Below, in pieces: positions 1 to 9,844 of a stretch of DNA of 64,000 bases. Every line of letters starts with the position of its first letter. Position 1 is the first letter of the stretch. Location of the stretch: positions 558,001 to 622,000 of the forward strand of contig CABDVE010000001.1 in assembly GCA_901420285.1 (NCBI GenBank), in the 5' to 3' direction. Origin of the DNA: Stutzerimonas stutzeri. GTDB lineage: Bacteria; Pseudomonadota; Gammaproteobacteria; Enterobacterales; Pasteurellaceae. The position numbers and the translations under genes were made by a program. The notes below the pieces were generated by a model. That model saw nothing but the letters and a program-made list of their open reading frames with translations. It made no database searches and was not told where the DNA came from.

Positions 1-1298
1 AAACCACCGACCAAGGCTTCGATCGCACCGTTATCTGAATTTAGCGAAACCAATGCGGAGTTAGCCGCCGGAATTTGCCCTAGCACCCATTCGCCATTGT
101 CGCGTTGCCGAAGCCAAATTTGTTCGCCGATTTTCACCGGATTGGCGCGACCCGTCCAACGCATTGCTGCGGAAGAAAGCATCATTTTTTCACCGGAGGC
201 AAGTAATAATTCTGCGCCGTTTTTGCTAACGCTTAATACGGCTGCCGGAATGAAGGGCTCGGAATTCGGTAATTTTTTCAAAAAGGCAATGATGCGTTCG
301 TTATCCCAAACCGCTTCGTTTTTTTGCCATAAGGGTGCACCGCCGCGATAACCATGACGCATATCGTAATCGATTAAGTTATTGCGTACCGCTTTTTGCG
401 CTTGTTCTTGGTCTTTGGAGAGTACGGTGGTAAACACCTTATAGCCGCGGGTGTAAGCTTCTTCTTCGCCGAATCGTTTTACCATTTCTTGGCGCACCAT
501 TTCCGTAACGTAATCCGCTCGAAAATCAAATTTGGCGCCGTGGTAACTCGCTACAATCGGTTCTTTAATTGCCGCATCGTATTCGTCTTTAGTGATGTAT
601 TTTTCATCCAACATACGCGCTAATACTACGTTGCGACGTTCTTCCGCGCGTTTCGGCGAATATAACGGATTCATCGTGGAAGGCGCTTTCGGCAGGCCGG
701 CGATAATTGCCATTTCGGATAAGGTCAGCTCATCTAAGGATTTGCCGAAATAGGTTTGCGCTGCCGCTGCAACGCCGTAAGAACGATAACCCAAGAAGAT
801 TTTATTTAGATAAAGTTCCAAAATTTCTTGTTTACTGAGAGTATTTTCAATTTCAATGGCCAGCACCGCTTCGCGCGCTTTACGAATAATGGTTTTTTCC
901 GGCGTTAAGAAGAAGTTGCGGGCTAATTGCTGGGTAATCGTACTCGCTCCCTGCGATGCCCCACCGTTACTTACCGCCACCCATAATGCACGAGCGATAC
1001 CTACCGGATCTAAACCGTGATGATCATAAAAACGGCTATCTTCCGTTGCTAAAAAAGCATCCAGCAAGCGTTGCGGGACGTTTTCCAATTTCACCGGAAT
1101 GCGGCGCTGTTCGCCCACTTCGCCGATAAGTTTGCCGTCCGCCGTATAAATTTGCATCGGCTGTTGCAATTCCACGGTTTTTAAACTTTCCACCGAAGGT
1201 AAGGCTGATTTAAGGTGAATGTAAAGTATGCCGCCGGCTACTAATCCTAAAATACACAGGGTTAATAGACTGCTTAATATTAATTTTGCGATCCGCAT
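1..1298 (-). CDS. mrcA: Penicillin-binding protein 1A, C-terminus cut off by window edge
   Basis: Bifunctional peptidoglycan glycosyltransferase/transpeptidase of the inner membrane. Translation from the ATG at 1298 begins MRIAKLIL, followed by a single N-terminal membrane segment. The family-51 glycosyltransferase domain follows, with recognisable EDSRFYDHHG, GASTITQQLARN and KEREAVLA-like motifs (here KAREAVLA). The transpeptidase domain lies mostly outside the window. AGAGAG precedes the start. It is divergent from comA, the arrangement known next to the H. influenzae com operon (ponA). The competence CRP-S site overlaps its start codon, so CRP/Sxy binding could affect its expression. Confidence 0.95.
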   Translation of the reverse strand, partial: MRIAKLILSSLLTLCILGLVAGGILYIHLKSALPSVESLKTVELQQPMQIYTADGKLIGEVGEQRRIPVKLENVPQRLLDAFLATEDSRFYDHHGLDPVGIARALWVAVSNGGASQGASTITQQLARNFFLTPEKTIIRKAREAVLAIEIENTLSKQEILELYLNKIFLGYRSYGVAAAAQTYFGKSLDELTLSEMAIIAGLPKAPSTMNPLYSPKRAEERRNVVLARMLDEKYITKDEYDAAIKEPIVASYHGAKFDFRADYVTEMVRQEMVKRFGEEEAYTRGYKVFTTVLSKDQEQAQKAVRNNLIDYDMRHGYRGGAPLWQKNEAVWDNERIIAFLKKLPNSEPFIPAAVLSVSKNGAELLLASGEKMMLSSAAMRWTGRANPVKIGEQIWLRQRDNGEWVLGQIPAANSALVSLNSDNGAIEALVGG

Positions 1299-1305
1299 CG
1301 TAAAA
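1284..1305 (+). promoter_or_regulatory. CRP-S (Sxy-dependent CRP) site of the competence operon
   Basis: A 22-bp imperfect palindrome with core TGCGA-N6-TCGTA flanked by TTT and AAA. The C at the third core position instead of T is the hallmark of Pasteurellaceae CRP-S sites, which need both CRP-cAMP and Sxy. A possible -10 (TATATT, 1343-1348) would put the site centre about 60 bp upstream of transcription start. The site overlaps the start codon of the divergent PBP1A gene. Confidence 0.8.
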
Positions 1306-1396
1306 TTCTCTCTTGCTTGATGATTTATCTTGGAGTCATAACTATATTCGGCCGCTAAGTATAAAAGATTCACCGCCTAAATAATAGGAAAAGCAT

Positions 1397-2230
1397 ATGC
1401 TGATGCCTTATAAAAAACGGCAAGTAATTCAAATTGGCGTGTACCGACAACACGAACGATTCCAGGTCGTTTGGCTCAATCCTCAAAAACTAGTTCAATT
1501 TCTTTCTTTTTCTATCGAAGAAACGAACCTCTATGCCAAATTGACGGCACGTTTAACGGCAGACTTTCCGCAAATACGCATACAGCTTAGAGTGGTTGGC
1601 TGCATTTCACCACATTTGACTTGGTCTAAAACGCTGATTTTGCCGCATTCGTTAAGCGTACAAGAATGCGAGCGACAATGTCAGTTTGTCTTGCAAAAAG
1701 AATTGCCTATCGCGTTAAACGAACTTTGGTTCGATTATCGGGCAAAGCCTCTGAAACAAGGTTTTCGTTTAGATATTCACGCCGTTCGCCGCCAAACGGC
1801 AATGGATTTTCAATGCGATTATGACAAATTGCCTCTTCAGGTTTTAGATCTCATGCCACACGCGATTTTACGCGCGTTTCATTTCGTTTTGAGTGAGCGA
1901 TGTGAAAATTCGCTTTATTTGTATCAAGATATGCAACATTGTTTTGCCCTTATGGAAGCCGCTCATCAGCCGCAAATGTTACAAGCAACGGGAAATTTGA
2001 TTACGCTTTTCGAACAATTTTGTCGGCGTTTTGAGTCAAAGATTGAACGGGTTTACTTTTATCGAACGGTTGATTGTGAACCAATTGATCTGCCTGCTGA
2101 TTGGAATCAAGTAACAACCGACGCGCCTTTTATTGCCTTAGGAAATTGCCTTTGGCAAACAACGGAGCCGCAACAAAATATATCGCAAGGCAGTGCGTGT
2201 TTAACAGAGAATTGGGATGAACGGGATTAA
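1397..2230 (+). CDS. comA: Competence protein ComA (PilM-like)
   Basis: First gene of the competence operon. ComA belongs to the PilM-type actin-like ATPase family that forms the cytoplasmic part of the type IV pilus alignment complex used for DNA uptake. It is 277 residues, close to the family length. AGGAAA precedes the ATG; a second ATG two codons later is an alternative start. Its 3' end overlaps comB by 14 bp, implying translational coupling. Identification rests mainly on operon order, size and partial sequence likeness. Confidence 0.88.
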   Translation: MLMPYKKRQVIQIGVYRQHERFQVVWLNPQKLVQFLSFSIEETNLYAKLTARLTADFPQIRIQLRVVGCISPHLTWSKTLILPHSLSVQECERQCQFVLQKELPIALNELWFDYRAKPLKQGFRLDIHAVRRQTAMDFQCDYDKLPLQVLDLMPHAILRAFHFVLSERCENSLYLYQDMQHCFALMEAAHQPQMLQATGNLITLFEQFCRRFESKIERVYFYRTVDCEPIDLPADWNQVTTDAPFIALGNCLWQTTEPQQNISQGSACLTENWDERD

Positions 2231-2735
2231 TTTATTGCCTTGGCGGTTGGAAAAATATCAAAGGGCGTTAATCACTTTTCTGATTAAGTTATGTGTCGTT
2301 TTCAGCACCGCATTGACCGCCTATGCGACGCTATATTGGTTTCACCAGCAACAACAGACCGAATTAAATGCACGCTTGCAAACCCTCGAACAACAAAAAA
2401 ATCGCTTAGCCGAAACCGCCGGACAAGTTATGCAGATTAAGCAAACAATACAAAGTTTTACCGAATTGCAAGCCATTGCGCCCGAGAGCGTAACGCAAAT
2501 TTTGTCCTTGTTGCCGCAATTTCCTTTCCGACAAGGTGAATTGGAGAGCTTTAATTTGAACGAAGATCTTGTTCAATTAAAGGGATTTTGTTTAGAACAA
2601 GACGAATTTGAACGATTACACGAATTTTTAAGTGCGCATTTCATTTCGGTGAAGCTCATTCAATTTAAACCGGAGCAAGGACGTTTGGCATTTGAGTTTG
2701 AGCTTTCCTCAACCATAAAATCGGGTGATCGATGA
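2217..2735 (+). CDS. comB: Competence protein ComB (PilN-like)
   Basis: A 172-residue bitopic inner-membrane protein of the PilN type. It starts MNGINLLPWR, the INLLPWR motif typical of PilN and thought to contact PilM/ComA. One transmembrane segment (about residues 18-42) follows, then a periplasmic coiled-coil stretch (QQQQTELNARLQTLEQQK). It overlaps comA upstream and shares ATGA with comC downstream. Confidence 0.9.
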   Translation: MNGINLLPWRLEKYQRALITFLIKLCVVFSTALTAYATLYWFHQQQQTELNARLQTLEQQKNRLAETAGQVMQIKQTIQSFTELQAIAPESVTQILSLLPQFPFRQGELESFNLNEDLVQLKGFCLEQDEFERLHEFLSAHFISVKLIQFKPEQGRLAFEFELSSTIKSGDR

Positions 2736-3247
2736 AAAAGTTTATCAAATATCGTTTGCCGACAGTGGAAAAATGGTTGGCGTTGCCGAAACGCTATCAT
2801 TGGAGTTTGTTTGCAATTTGCCTAGGTGCGATCAATTTTCCTGTTATTTGGGAAAACTGGCAAAGCCATCAACGGCTGCAGTCTATTGAGCAGGAGATGA
2901 CACAACAGACGGCAGAACTCGCTCACCAAGAAAAATTACTTATCGCGTTAAAACAACATTCCGATCGAAATGAGTTATCGCCGCAATTAACCAAGCGGAT
3001 TGTGGCATTAGATCAACAAATTCACGGTTTGTTAAGTGAGGAAATCGAATTGACCGAGTATCAATGGGATTTTTCGTCTCATCCGGTGTTACAGCTTCAG
3101 TTGGTGGGGAGATTTCAAGAGTTACACGATTTTGTTGCCGCGCTTTCCGAACAGAATGCGTTAGCATTCGCTCAACTGGAAATGCAAAAAACGGAACGCG
3201 GACAGGTGCAAAGCCAAGTGATTTTACAATTAAAACGAGAGGAATAA
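2732..3247 (+). CDS. comC: Competence protein ComC (PilO-like)
   Basis: A 171-residue inner-membrane protein of the PilO type, predicted partner of ComB in the alignment subcomplex of the DNA-uptake pilus. It has a short cytoplasmic N-terminus, one membrane segment near residues 22-42, a coiled-coil region and a small C-terminal periplasmic domain. Its start overlaps the comB stop (ATGA). Sequence conservation in this family is low; position and architecture carry the call. Confidence 0.87.
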   Translation: MKKFIKYRLPTVEKWLALPKRYHWSLFAICLGAINFPVIWENWQSHQRLQSIEQEMTQQTAELAHQEKLLIALKQHSDRNELSPQLTKRIVALDQQIHGLLSEEIELTEYQWDFSSHPVLQLQLVGRFQELHDFVAALSEQNALAFAQLEMQKTERGQVQSQVILQLKREE

Positions 3248-3249
3248 GC

Positions 3250-3645
3250 GTGCGGAAATTTCACTATTTTTTTACGGCGATTTTAGGATTGTGTTCCTAC
3301 TTGCCTGGACAAGCGGCCGATCCTTTTGATCGTACTCAGCGGCAAAGTGAACTTCAGTCGGAAACGAGAATATCAACACGCACGGCAAAATGCTCTTTCA
3401 ATGAGCCTGTTTTTGCCGTTGAAACTGCGTTTGATCAACTGAAATTGGTGGGTGTAGTGATGTATAAACAAGTGCCCGAGGCCTTGTTTTTAGATGATCG
3501 CCAGCAATTAATTATGGCTAAGCAAGGACATCGGTTAGGGCGGGAAAGCTACCTGTTGCAACAAATCGGGAAAAACGGGGTGCGGCTGCTTCGTCCTAAA
3601 GCGGGACAATGCGAGCAAACCGAATCTTTAGATGTACGATTTTAG
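3250..3645 (+). CDS. comD: Competence protein ComD (PilP-like)
   Basis: Predicted periplasmic pilotin-like link between the ComB/ComC complex and the ComE secretin. I start it at the GTG at 3250, two bases after the comC stop. This gives 131 residues beginning with a signal peptide (VRKFHYFFTAILGLCSYLPG, cleavage after GQA). An open frame extends upstream inside comC but lacks a sensible start. Length is near that of H. influenzae ComD. Confidence 0.87.
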   Translation: MRKFHYFFTAILGLCSYLPGQAADPFDRTQRQSELQSETRISTRTAKCSFNEPVFAVETAFDQLKLVGVVMYKQVPEALFLDDRQQLIMAKQGHRLGRESYLLQQIGKNGVRLLRPKAGQCEQTESLDVRF

Positions 3646-3653
3646 GAGTATCT

Positions 3654-5039
3654 ATGATAAATCGGTTGAAAAAATATGGTCTGCTTTTGTTGAGTTTTTG
3701 CTGTTTGAAGGTTGCTGCCGAGTTCAAAGAAAATCAAGTGTTTTCCATTCGTTTGAAACAAGCCCCGATGGTGGCGAGCTTGCAAGAGCTGGCACTGGTG
3801 CAAGGGACAAATTTAGTGGTGGATGACGAACTGGAGGGATCGCTTTCTTTGCAATTGGACAATGTGGATCTTGATCGCGTGCTGCGTTCTGTGGCGAGAA
3901 TGAAAGGTTTGTCGTTGCGTGTGGAAGATGACATTTATTATTTGGGCAAACGTTCCGAGCAGGAAGCCTTTGCCGCACCGATGAATGCGGTGCCACCGGC
4001 GTTAGTCGGCGAATCCGTTGATGCGTTGAAAGAGTCGGAATCCAATTTGGTCAGCCGTACGATAAAACTGCATTTCGCCAAAGCATCGGAAGTAATGAAA
4101 TCCCTTACTACGGGTAGCGGCTCGTTGCTATCGCCGGCGGGTTCGATTGCCTTTGATGATCGTAGTAACTTGTTGATTATTCAAGATGAAGCGAAATCCG
4201 TCAAAAATATGGCAAAACTGATCGCAGAGCTTGATAAACCTATTGAACAAATCGCCATTGAGGCGCGTATCGTGACAATTACCGATGAGAGTTTAAAGGA
4301 ATTAGGCGTGCGTTGGGGAATCTTTGCACCAACGGAAAACGCTTATCGCGTGGGCGGGAGTTTAGAGGCGGCCGGTTTTACGAATTTAACGGAAAATTTA
4401 AATGTGAATTTTGCCGCAAATACCACACCGGCCGGTTCGATTGCGCTGCAAGTGGCCAAGATTAACGGACGCTTGTTAGACTTGGAACTGACTGCATTGG
4501 AGCGTGAAAACAACGTGGAAATTATTGCCAGCCCACGTTTACTAACGACTAATAAGAAAAGCGCAAGCATCAAACAAGGGACGGAAATTCCTTACGTGGT
4601 TACTAACGGTAAAAATGACACACAATCTGTCGAATTCCGTGAAGCGGTACTGGGATTGGAAGTAACGCCGCATATTTCCAAAGATAATAATATTTTATTG
4701 GATTTATTGGTTAGTCAAAATTCACCAGGCAATCGTGTTTCTTATGGGCAGCAAAATAATGAAGTGGTGTCCATCGACAAGCAAGAAATTAACACCCAAG
4801 TATTTGCTAAAGATGGCGAAACTATCGTATTGGGTGGCGTGTTCCATGACACGATTAGTAAAGGTGTGGATAAAGTGCCGGTGTTGGGGGATATTCCGCT
4901 AGTAAAACGATTGTTCAGTAAAGAAAGCGAACGCCATCAAAAACGTGAGTTAGTGATTTTTGTGACGCCGCATATTTTGAAACAAGGGGAAACGTTGGAT
5001 TCCTTAAAACAGAAAACGAGAGGCAAGCAAGGGCGGTAA
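3654..5039 (+). CDS. comE: Competence secretin ComE (PilQ-like)
   Basis: Outer-membrane secretin through which the competence pilus and incoming DNA pass. The ATG at 3654 follows AGGAGT and gives 461 residues with a signal peptide (MINRLKKYGLLLLSFCCLKV). An N-terminal secretin/TonB short domain (residues 30-90) and an N1/KH-like domain precede the C-terminal secretin domain. That domain contains VEIIASPRLLT and the VPVLGDIPLVKRLF motif characteristic of secretins. An upstream in-frame ATG at 3609 overlaps comD and lacks a ribosome site. Confidence 0.95.
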   Translation: MINRLKKYGLLLLSFCCLKVAAEFKENQVFSIRLKQAPMVASLQELALVQGTNLVVDDELEGSLSLQLDNVDLDRVLRSVARMKGLSLRVEDDIYYLGKRSEQEAFAAPMNAVPPALVGESVDALKESESNLVSRTIKLHFAKASEVMKSLTTGSGSLLSPAGSIAFDDRSNLLIIQDEAKSVKNMAKLIAELDKPIEQIAIEARIVTITDESLKELGVRWGIFAPTENAYRVGGSLEAAGFTNLTENLNVNFAANTTPAGSIALQVAKINGRLLDLELTALERENNVEIIASPRLLTTNKKSASIKQGTEIPYVVTNGKNDTQSVEFREAVLGLEVTPHISKDNNILLDLLVSQNSPGNRVSYGQQNNEVVSIDKQEINTQVFAKDGETIVLGGVFHDTISKGVDKVPVLGDIPLVKRLFSKESERHQKRELVIFVTPHILKQGETLDSLKQKTRGKQGR

Positions 5040-5041
5040 CG

Positions 5042-5740
5042 GTGCGGTTGGATTTGAGCAAATTTTTTCATTTTAGTTGTGTGCTATGCCAATCCGCTTT
5101 AAAACAAGGGGCAAACGGCATTTGTTCGAGCTGTCAGCGAAAGATGAAATGCTACATTTATTGCGGCGGTTGCGGTGCACCTTTGCAATATTTTGCTTGC
5201 CGTTGTGGAAATTGTCGACAACTGGAACCGGCTTGGGATCGAATGGTGGTTATCGGACATTATGCGGAGCCGCTTTCTTATTTGATTCATCGGTTTAAAT
5301 TTCGAAAACAATTTTGGCTTGATCGCACATTGGCGCGTTTGTTGTTGCTTGCTGCTTATGATGCCAGACGCAGTCACGGCTTAACTTTTCCGCAAGCCAT
5401 TATTCCCGTGCCTCTATATCATTTTCGTCAATGGCAACGCGGTTACAATCAAGCGGAGCTACTGGCGAAAATATTAAGTCGATGGCTTGAAATTCCTTGT
5501 TTATCTCATATCGTTAAGCGGGTAAAACATACACATACCCAGCGAGGATTGACCGCGCATGCACGCCGGCGGAATTTGGAAAACGCTTTCGTTGTAGATT
5601 TTTCCGTGGCGTTTCCTTATGAATCGGTGGCTCTGGTAGATGACGTAATTACCACCGGTTCCACTTTAAATGAAATTGCCAAACAACTGCGTCAATTAGG
5701 TGTAAAAGAAATTCAGGTATGGGGACTAGCGCATGCTTAG
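5042..5740 (+). CDS. comF: Competence protein ComF, phosphoribosyltransferase family
   Basis: Cytoplasmic ComF/GntX-family protein of 232 residues needed for transformation after uptake of single-stranded DNA. It starts with GTG two bases after the comE stop. The N-terminal zinc-ribbon cysteines are visible (CVLC near residue 14, CSSC, CGGC, CRCGNC). The C-terminal phosphoribosyltransferase fold has the PRPP-binding motif LVDDVITTGSTL around residue 200. It is the last gene of the com operon; a short inverted repeat without a T-run (about 5745-5758) follows. Confidence 0.95.
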   Translation: MRLDLSKFFHFSCVLCQSALKQGANGICSSCQRKMKCYIYCGGCGAPLQYFACRCGNCRQLEPAWDRMVVIGHYAEPLSYLIHRFKFRKQFWLDRTLARLLLLAAYDARRSHGLTFPQAIIPVPLYHFRQWQRGYNQAELLAKILSRWLEIPCLSHIVKRVKHTHTQRGLTAHARRRNLENAFVVDFSVAFPYESVALVDDVITTGSTLNEIAKQLRQLGVKEIQVWGLAHA

Positions 5741-5840
5741 CTCACGTTATCAGTAACGGCAATCCTAATAAATGAGTGGAAAAAATGCTGCGGTAGGCGT
5801 ATCATCGCTGACAAATTTTCTCAAGTATTAAGGAACGTTT

Positions 5841-6425
5841 ATGGAACAGATTGCTATTTCGGAAGCGGCGCAAGCGCATTTTCGCAAATTGTTAAGTACT
5901 CAAGAAGAGGGCACTAATATTCGTATTTTTGTGGTTAATCCCGGTACGCCGAATGCGGAGTGCGGTGTGTCTTATTGCCCACCGAATGCGGTAGAGGAAA
6001 GCGATATTGAAATGAAATATGACAATTTTTCCGCCTTTGTCGATGAAGTCAGTTTACCATTCTTAGAGGAAGCGGAAATTGATTATGTCACGGAGGAATT
6101 GGGTGCTCAATTAACACTTAAAGCGCCGAATGCCAAAATGCGTAAAGTGGCGGATGATGCACCGTTAATTGAACGCGTAGAATATGTCATTCAAACTCAA
6201 ATTAATCCGCAGCTTGCCAGTCACGGCGGACGTATTACCTTAATTGAGATCACCGAGGATGGCTACGCAATTTTACAATTCGGCGGTGGCTGTAACGGTT
6301 GCTCAATGGTGGATGTCACCTTAAAAGATGGGGTAGAAAAACAATTGATTAGTTTATTCCCGAACGAATTGAAAGGTGCAAAAGACGTAACGGAACATCA
6401 GCGCGGAGAGCATTCTTATTATTAA
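5841..6425 (+). CDS. nfuA: Fe/S biogenesis protein NfuA
   Basis: Iron-sulfur carrier that delivers [4Fe-4S] clusters to apoproteins, particularly under stress. It has 194 residues: a degenerate A-type scaffold domain (1-95) and a C-terminal Nfu domain with the cluster ligands CNGC at about residues 151-154. AAGGA precedes the ATG. It follows the com operon in the same direction with a 100-bp gap. Confidence 0.95.
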   Translation: MEQIAISEAAQAHFRKLLSTQEEGTNIRIFVVNPGTPNAECGVSYCPPNAVEESDIEMKYDNFSAFVDEVSLPFLEEAEIDYVTEELGAQLTLKAPNAKMRKVADDAPLIERVEYVIQTQINPQLASHGGRITLIEITEDGYAILQFGGGCNGCSMVDVTLKDGVEKQLISLFPNELKGAKDVTEHQRGEHSYY

Positions 6426-6454
6426 TCTTCCATTTCCGTTTAATTAATATGAAC

Positions 6455-6474
6455 AGGGGCGTATTTACGCCCCT
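6455..6474. terminator. Hairpin between convergent nfuA and asnC
   Basis: Perfect 9-bp stem AGGGGCGTA/TACGCCCCT with a 2-base loop, followed by a weak T-rich stretch. It lies between convergent genes and could serve both. Confidence 0.75.
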
Positions 6475-6489
6475 AATCATTTTCGGCAA

Positions 6490-6942
6490 TCATGGCTTTA
6501 TGTCCCGCAAAATCGGATTTTGCATTGAAATTAATGTTTCGGTGGACTGAATCTCATCAATTAGTTGAATCTTGGTTGCTAGCACGGAGTGCAATTCCGC
6601 AATGGTATGCGTCATTACTTTAATGAAAATCGAATAGTTTCCCGTAGTATAGTAAGCCTCAACCACCTCATCAAAAGTCTCTAATTGTTTAATCACTTTC
6701 TCATAATCTTTCGCGCTTTTCAAAATGATACCGATGAAACAGCACACATCGTAGCCGAGTTTACGTTCATCAATGATCACTTTGGTGCCTTCAATAATGC
6801 CGGACTGACGCATTTTTTCTACACGCACGTGAATAGTGCCGGGGCTGACGCCGAAGTTTTTTGCCATTTCGGCATAGGGAGTGCGGGCGTCTTTGGTGAG
6901 AACGCGGAGGATTTGTTGATCCAAATTGTCAATATTGTGCAT
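6490..6942 (-). CDS. asnC: Transcriptional regulator AsnC
   Basis: Lrp/AsnC-family regulator of 150 residues. It has an N-terminal winged helix-turn-helix (YAEMAKNFGVSPGTIHVRVE, about residues 23-42) and a C-terminal RAM/effector domain with IDEIQSTETLISMQNPI. The sequence is very close to E. coli AsnC, including GCFIGIILKSAKDY-like text. It is divergent from asnA, which it is known to activate in response to asparagine in E. coli. The AT-rich 156-bp intergenic region should carry its operator; I could not define the site. Confidence 0.95.
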   Translation of the reverse strand: MHNIDNLDQQILRVLTKDARTPYAEMAKNFGVSPGTIHVRVEKMRQSGIIEGTKVIIDERKLGYDVCCFIGIILKSAKDYEKVIKQLETFDEVVEAYYTTGNYSIFIKVMTHTIAELHSVLATKIQLIDEIQSTETLISMQNPILRDIKP

Positions 6943-7098
6943 GAAATAACTCCTTTTAAAGATTATCTAATTTTTTACCATCTATTTAAATAATATTCAA
7001 TATTAATTAATAGGTAAATAAAATACTTGAGCTATATGTTCATTTTGTTAAATAATACCTAATGAAATTTACTTCTTTTTTAAAAATAGGCGGAAAAT

Positions 7099-8091
7099 AT
7101 GAAAAAAACATTTATTTTGCAACAACAAGAAATCAGTTTTGTGAAGAACACTTTCACCCAAAACTTAATCGAACAACTTGGTATTATCGAAGTGCAAGGC
7201 CCAATTTTGAGTCAGGTGGGCAATGGGATGCAAGACAATCTGTCAGGTGTCGAGAAAGCGGTTCAAGTTAACGTAAAACAAATCCCCAATGCGGTGTTCG
7301 AAGTGGTTCACTCTTTAGCGAAATGGAAACGACATACTCTCGCCCGTTTTCATTTTAAAGAAGGCGAAGGCTTATTTGTGCATATGAAAGCGTTGCGCCC
7401 TGACGAAGATTCATTGGATCAGACACATTCCGTCTATGTGGATCAATGGGACTGGGAAAAAGTGATTCCGGAAGGTCGCCGTAATTTCGCCTATTTAAAA
7501 GAAACCGTAAATTCTATTTATCGTGCGATGCGTTTGACCGAATTAGCGGTGGAAGCACGTTTCGATATTCCGGCGATTTTGCCGAAACATATCACGTTTG
7601 TACACAGTGAAGATTTAGTAAAACGTTATCCGAATTTAACCAGCAAAGAACGTGAAAATGCCATTTGTAAAGAATATGGCGCCGTGTTCTTGATCGGTAT
7701 TGGCGGTAAATTATCCGACGGTAAACCGCACGACGGTCGTGCACCGGATTATGATGACTGGACGACGGAATCAGAAAACGGCTATAAAGGTTTGAACGGC
7801 GATATTTTGGTGTGGAACCCGGATTTAGAGAAAGCCTTCGAGCTTTCCTCTATGGGGATCCGCGTGGATGAATCCGCCCTTCGTTTGCAAGTCGGCTTAA
7901 CCGGAGATGAGGAACGTTTGAAAATGGATTGGCACCAAGAATTACTGGCCGGAAAATTGCCGTTAACTATCGGTGGCGGTATTGGTCAATCCCGTATGGC
8001 AATGTTCTTACTTCGTAAAAAACATATCGGTGAAGTGCAATCCAGCGTTTGGCCGAAAGAAATGTTGGAACAATATCAGCATATTCTTTAA
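7099..8091 (+). CDS. asnA: Aspartate--ammonia ligase
   Basis: ATP-dependent ammonia-using asparagine synthetase (AMP-forming), 330 residues, the normal length. It is a class II aminoacyl-tRNA-synthetase-like fold. [18 protein letters not shown] at the N-terminus and [14 protein letters not shown] near the C-terminus are diagnostic. It is divergent from asnC and followed by a strong terminator hairpin. A one-mismatch copy of the dispersed 12-mer (CAATGCGGTGTTC) lies inside the gene near 7290. Confidence 0.97.
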   Translation: MKKTFILQQQEISFVKNTFTQNLIEQLGIIEVQGPILSQVGNGMQDNLSGVEKAVQVNVKQIPNAVFEVVHSLAKWKRHTLARFHFKEGEGLFVHMKALRPDEDSLDQTHSVYVDQWDWEKVIPEGRRNFAYLKETVNSIYRAMRLTELAVEARFDIPAILPKHITFVHSEDLVKRYPNLTSKERENAICKEYGAVFLIGIGGKLSDGKPHDGRAPDYDDWTTESENGYKGLNGDILVWNPDLEKAFELSSMGIRVDESALRLQVGLTGDEERLKMDWHQELLAGKLPLTIGGGIGQSRMAMFLLRKKHIGEVQSSVWPKEMLEQYQHIL

Positions 8092-8140
8092 TTTCTTCAA
8101 GCATTGCAAAGTGCTGTAATACGCCGTGCATTGCTTGGCT

Positions 8141-8152
8141 TCAATGCGGTGC
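8141..8152 (-). repeat. Dispersed 12-mer copy (TCAATGCGGTGC)
   Basis: Single intergenic copy of the window-wide repeat, in the context GGCTTCAATGCGGTGCTGTT. It lies 50 bp downstream of asnA and upstream of the asnA terminator. Confidence 0.85.
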
Positions 8153-8195
8153 TGTTGGAGCACTTCATAGTCGCAGTGGCGACGGATCCGAACTT

Positions 8196-8244
8196 AACGT
8201 TATTCGGTAAACCCAAGCGGAATGGGCAAGCCGAATAACGTTTT
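8196..8244 (+). terminator. asnA terminator
   Basis: Perfect 12-bp stem AACGTTATTCGG / CCGAATAACGTT (8196-8207 and 8231-8242) ending in TTTT, with a long loop containing a further small CCC/GGG pairing. The rest of the 237-bp gap before the symporter gene has no open frame I trust. Confidence 0.8.
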
Positions 8245-8328
8245 AGCTTTGAGATATCGTCAATTTTATTGACTCGCTTTAAGATTTCATTATAGTTGAG
8301 TCCTTTTTATTTTTAACAGGAACATTTT

Positions 8329-9843
8329 ATGGCGCAATCCGCTCCGAAACGTGAGACCTTCTCCGGTCGTAATGCGTTTATTTTAGCCGCCATTGGCTCA
8401 GCCGTTGGGTTGGGTAACATTTGGCGTTTTCCTTACACCACCTATGAAAACGGCGGTGGTGCATTCATTATCCCTTACCTTATCGCGTTATTAACCGCGG
8501 GGATTCCGCTTTTATTTTTAGATTACGCAATCGGCCATCGTCACCGCGGTGGTGCACCGCTTTCTTATCGTCGCTTCAGCCCGCATTTCGAAGTGTTTGG
8601 TTGGTGGCAAGTGATGGTCAACGTGATTATCGGCTTGTACTATGCGGTCGTATTAGGTTGGGCAGCGAGCTATACTTATTTTTCCATCAACAGCGCATGG
8701 GGCGATAAACCGATCGACTTCTTTATTGGTGAATTCTTGAAAATGGGCGATATTGCTAACGGTGTAAGCTTTGATTTTGTCGGTATGGTGACCGGCCCGT
8801 TAATCGCGGTGTGGGTAGTTGCTTTGGGCGTATTGTCTTTAGGCATCCAAAAAGGGATCGCGAAATCCTCCGCCATTTTAATGCCTGTATTGGTGATTAT
8901 GTTCGTTGCTTTGGTGATTTATTCATTATTTCTACCGGGCGCAGCGAAAGGCTTAGATGCGTTATTTACCCCGGATTGGTCAAAACTTTCCAGTCCTAGC
9001 GTGTGGATTGCGGCATACGGTCAAATTTTCTTCTCGCTGTCCATTTGCTTCGGCATTATGGTGACCTACGCTTCTTATTTGAAGAAAGAATCGGATCTCA
9101 CTGGCAGTGGTTTAGTGGTTGGCTTTGCCAACAGTAGTTTTGAAGTGTTAGCCGGTATCGGCGTGTTTGCCGCATTGGGCTTTATCGCAACGGCTCAAGG
9201 GCAAGAAGTGAGCGAAGTGGCAAAAGGCGGCATCGGTTTGGCTTTCTTTGCCTTCCCGACCATCATCAACAAAGCACCGTTTGGCGAAATATTGGGCGTG
9301 TTGTTCTTCGGTTCGTTAACCTTTGCGGCATTAACTTCTTTCATCTCCGTTATCGAAGTCATCATCTCGGCGATTCAAGACAAACTCCGTATTCGTCGTG
9401 CAAAAGTGACCTTCATCGTGGGTGTACCAATGATGTTTGTTTCCGTGATTTTATTCGGTACCACAACGGGCTTACCGATGTTAGATGTATTCGATAAATT
9501 CGTGAACTATTTCGGTATCGTCGCTGTGGCATTTGTGTCATTAATTGCGATTGTGGCGAACGAAAAATTAGGTTTATTGGGCGATCACTTAAACGAAACC
9601 TCTTCTTTTAAAGTGGGCTTCTTCTGGCGTTTATGTATCGTTCTTACCACCGGCATTTTGGCGTTTATGTTGTTTAGCGAAGGCGCGAAAGTGTTTGCCG
9701 AAGGTTACGAAGGCTACCCGAGTTGGTTCGTAAATATCTTTGGCTGGGGGATGGTCGTAAGCTTGCTCGTGGTGGCGTTTATTCTTTCCCGCTTAAAATG
9801 GAAAAGCGAAACCAAATTAACGTTGGAAAGCAAAGGAGAATAG
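8329..9843 (+). CDS. Sodium-dependent amino-acid transporter, NSS (SNF) family
   Basis: Twelve-segment inner-membrane symporter of 504 residues of the neurotransmitter:sodium symporter family. The N-terminal motif [16 protein letters not shown] (residues 21-36) is the sodium/substrate-binding signature. Bacterial relatives with a small companion protein, such as MetP of Corynebacterium, import methionine and alanine. That substrate is inferred here from the adjacent tiny gene, not from the sequence itself. Confidence 0.93.
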   Translation: MAQSAPKRETFSGRNAFILAAIGSAVGLGNIWRFPYTTYENGGGAFIIPYLIALLTAGIPLLFLDYAIGHRHRGGAPLSYRRFSPHFEVFGWWQVMVNVIIGLYYAVVLGWAASYTYFSINSAWGDKPIDFFIGEFLKMGDIANGVSFDFVGMVTGPLIAVWVVALGVLSLGIQKGIAKSSAILMPVLVIMFVALVIYSLFLPGAAKGLDALFTPDWSKLSSPSVWIAAYGQIFFSLSICFGIMVTYASYLKKESDLTGSGLVVGFANSSFEVLAGIGVFAALGFIATAQGQEVSEVAKGGIGLAFFAFPTIINKAPFGEILGVLFFGSLTFAALTSFISVIEVIISAIQDKLRIRRAKVTFIVGVPMMFVSVILFGTTTGLPMLDVFDKFVNYFGIVAVAFVSLIAIVANEKLGLLGDHLNETSSFKVGFFWRLCIVLTTGILAFMLFSEGAKVFAEGYEGYPSWFVNIFGWGMVVSLLVVAFILSRLKWKSETKLTLESKGE

Positions 9844-9844
9844 A

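Noticed and set aside
3064-3249. Upstream extension of comD into comC
   Set aside because: The extension lies in another frame of comC; the GTG at 3250 gives a proper signal peptide directly at the N-terminus.
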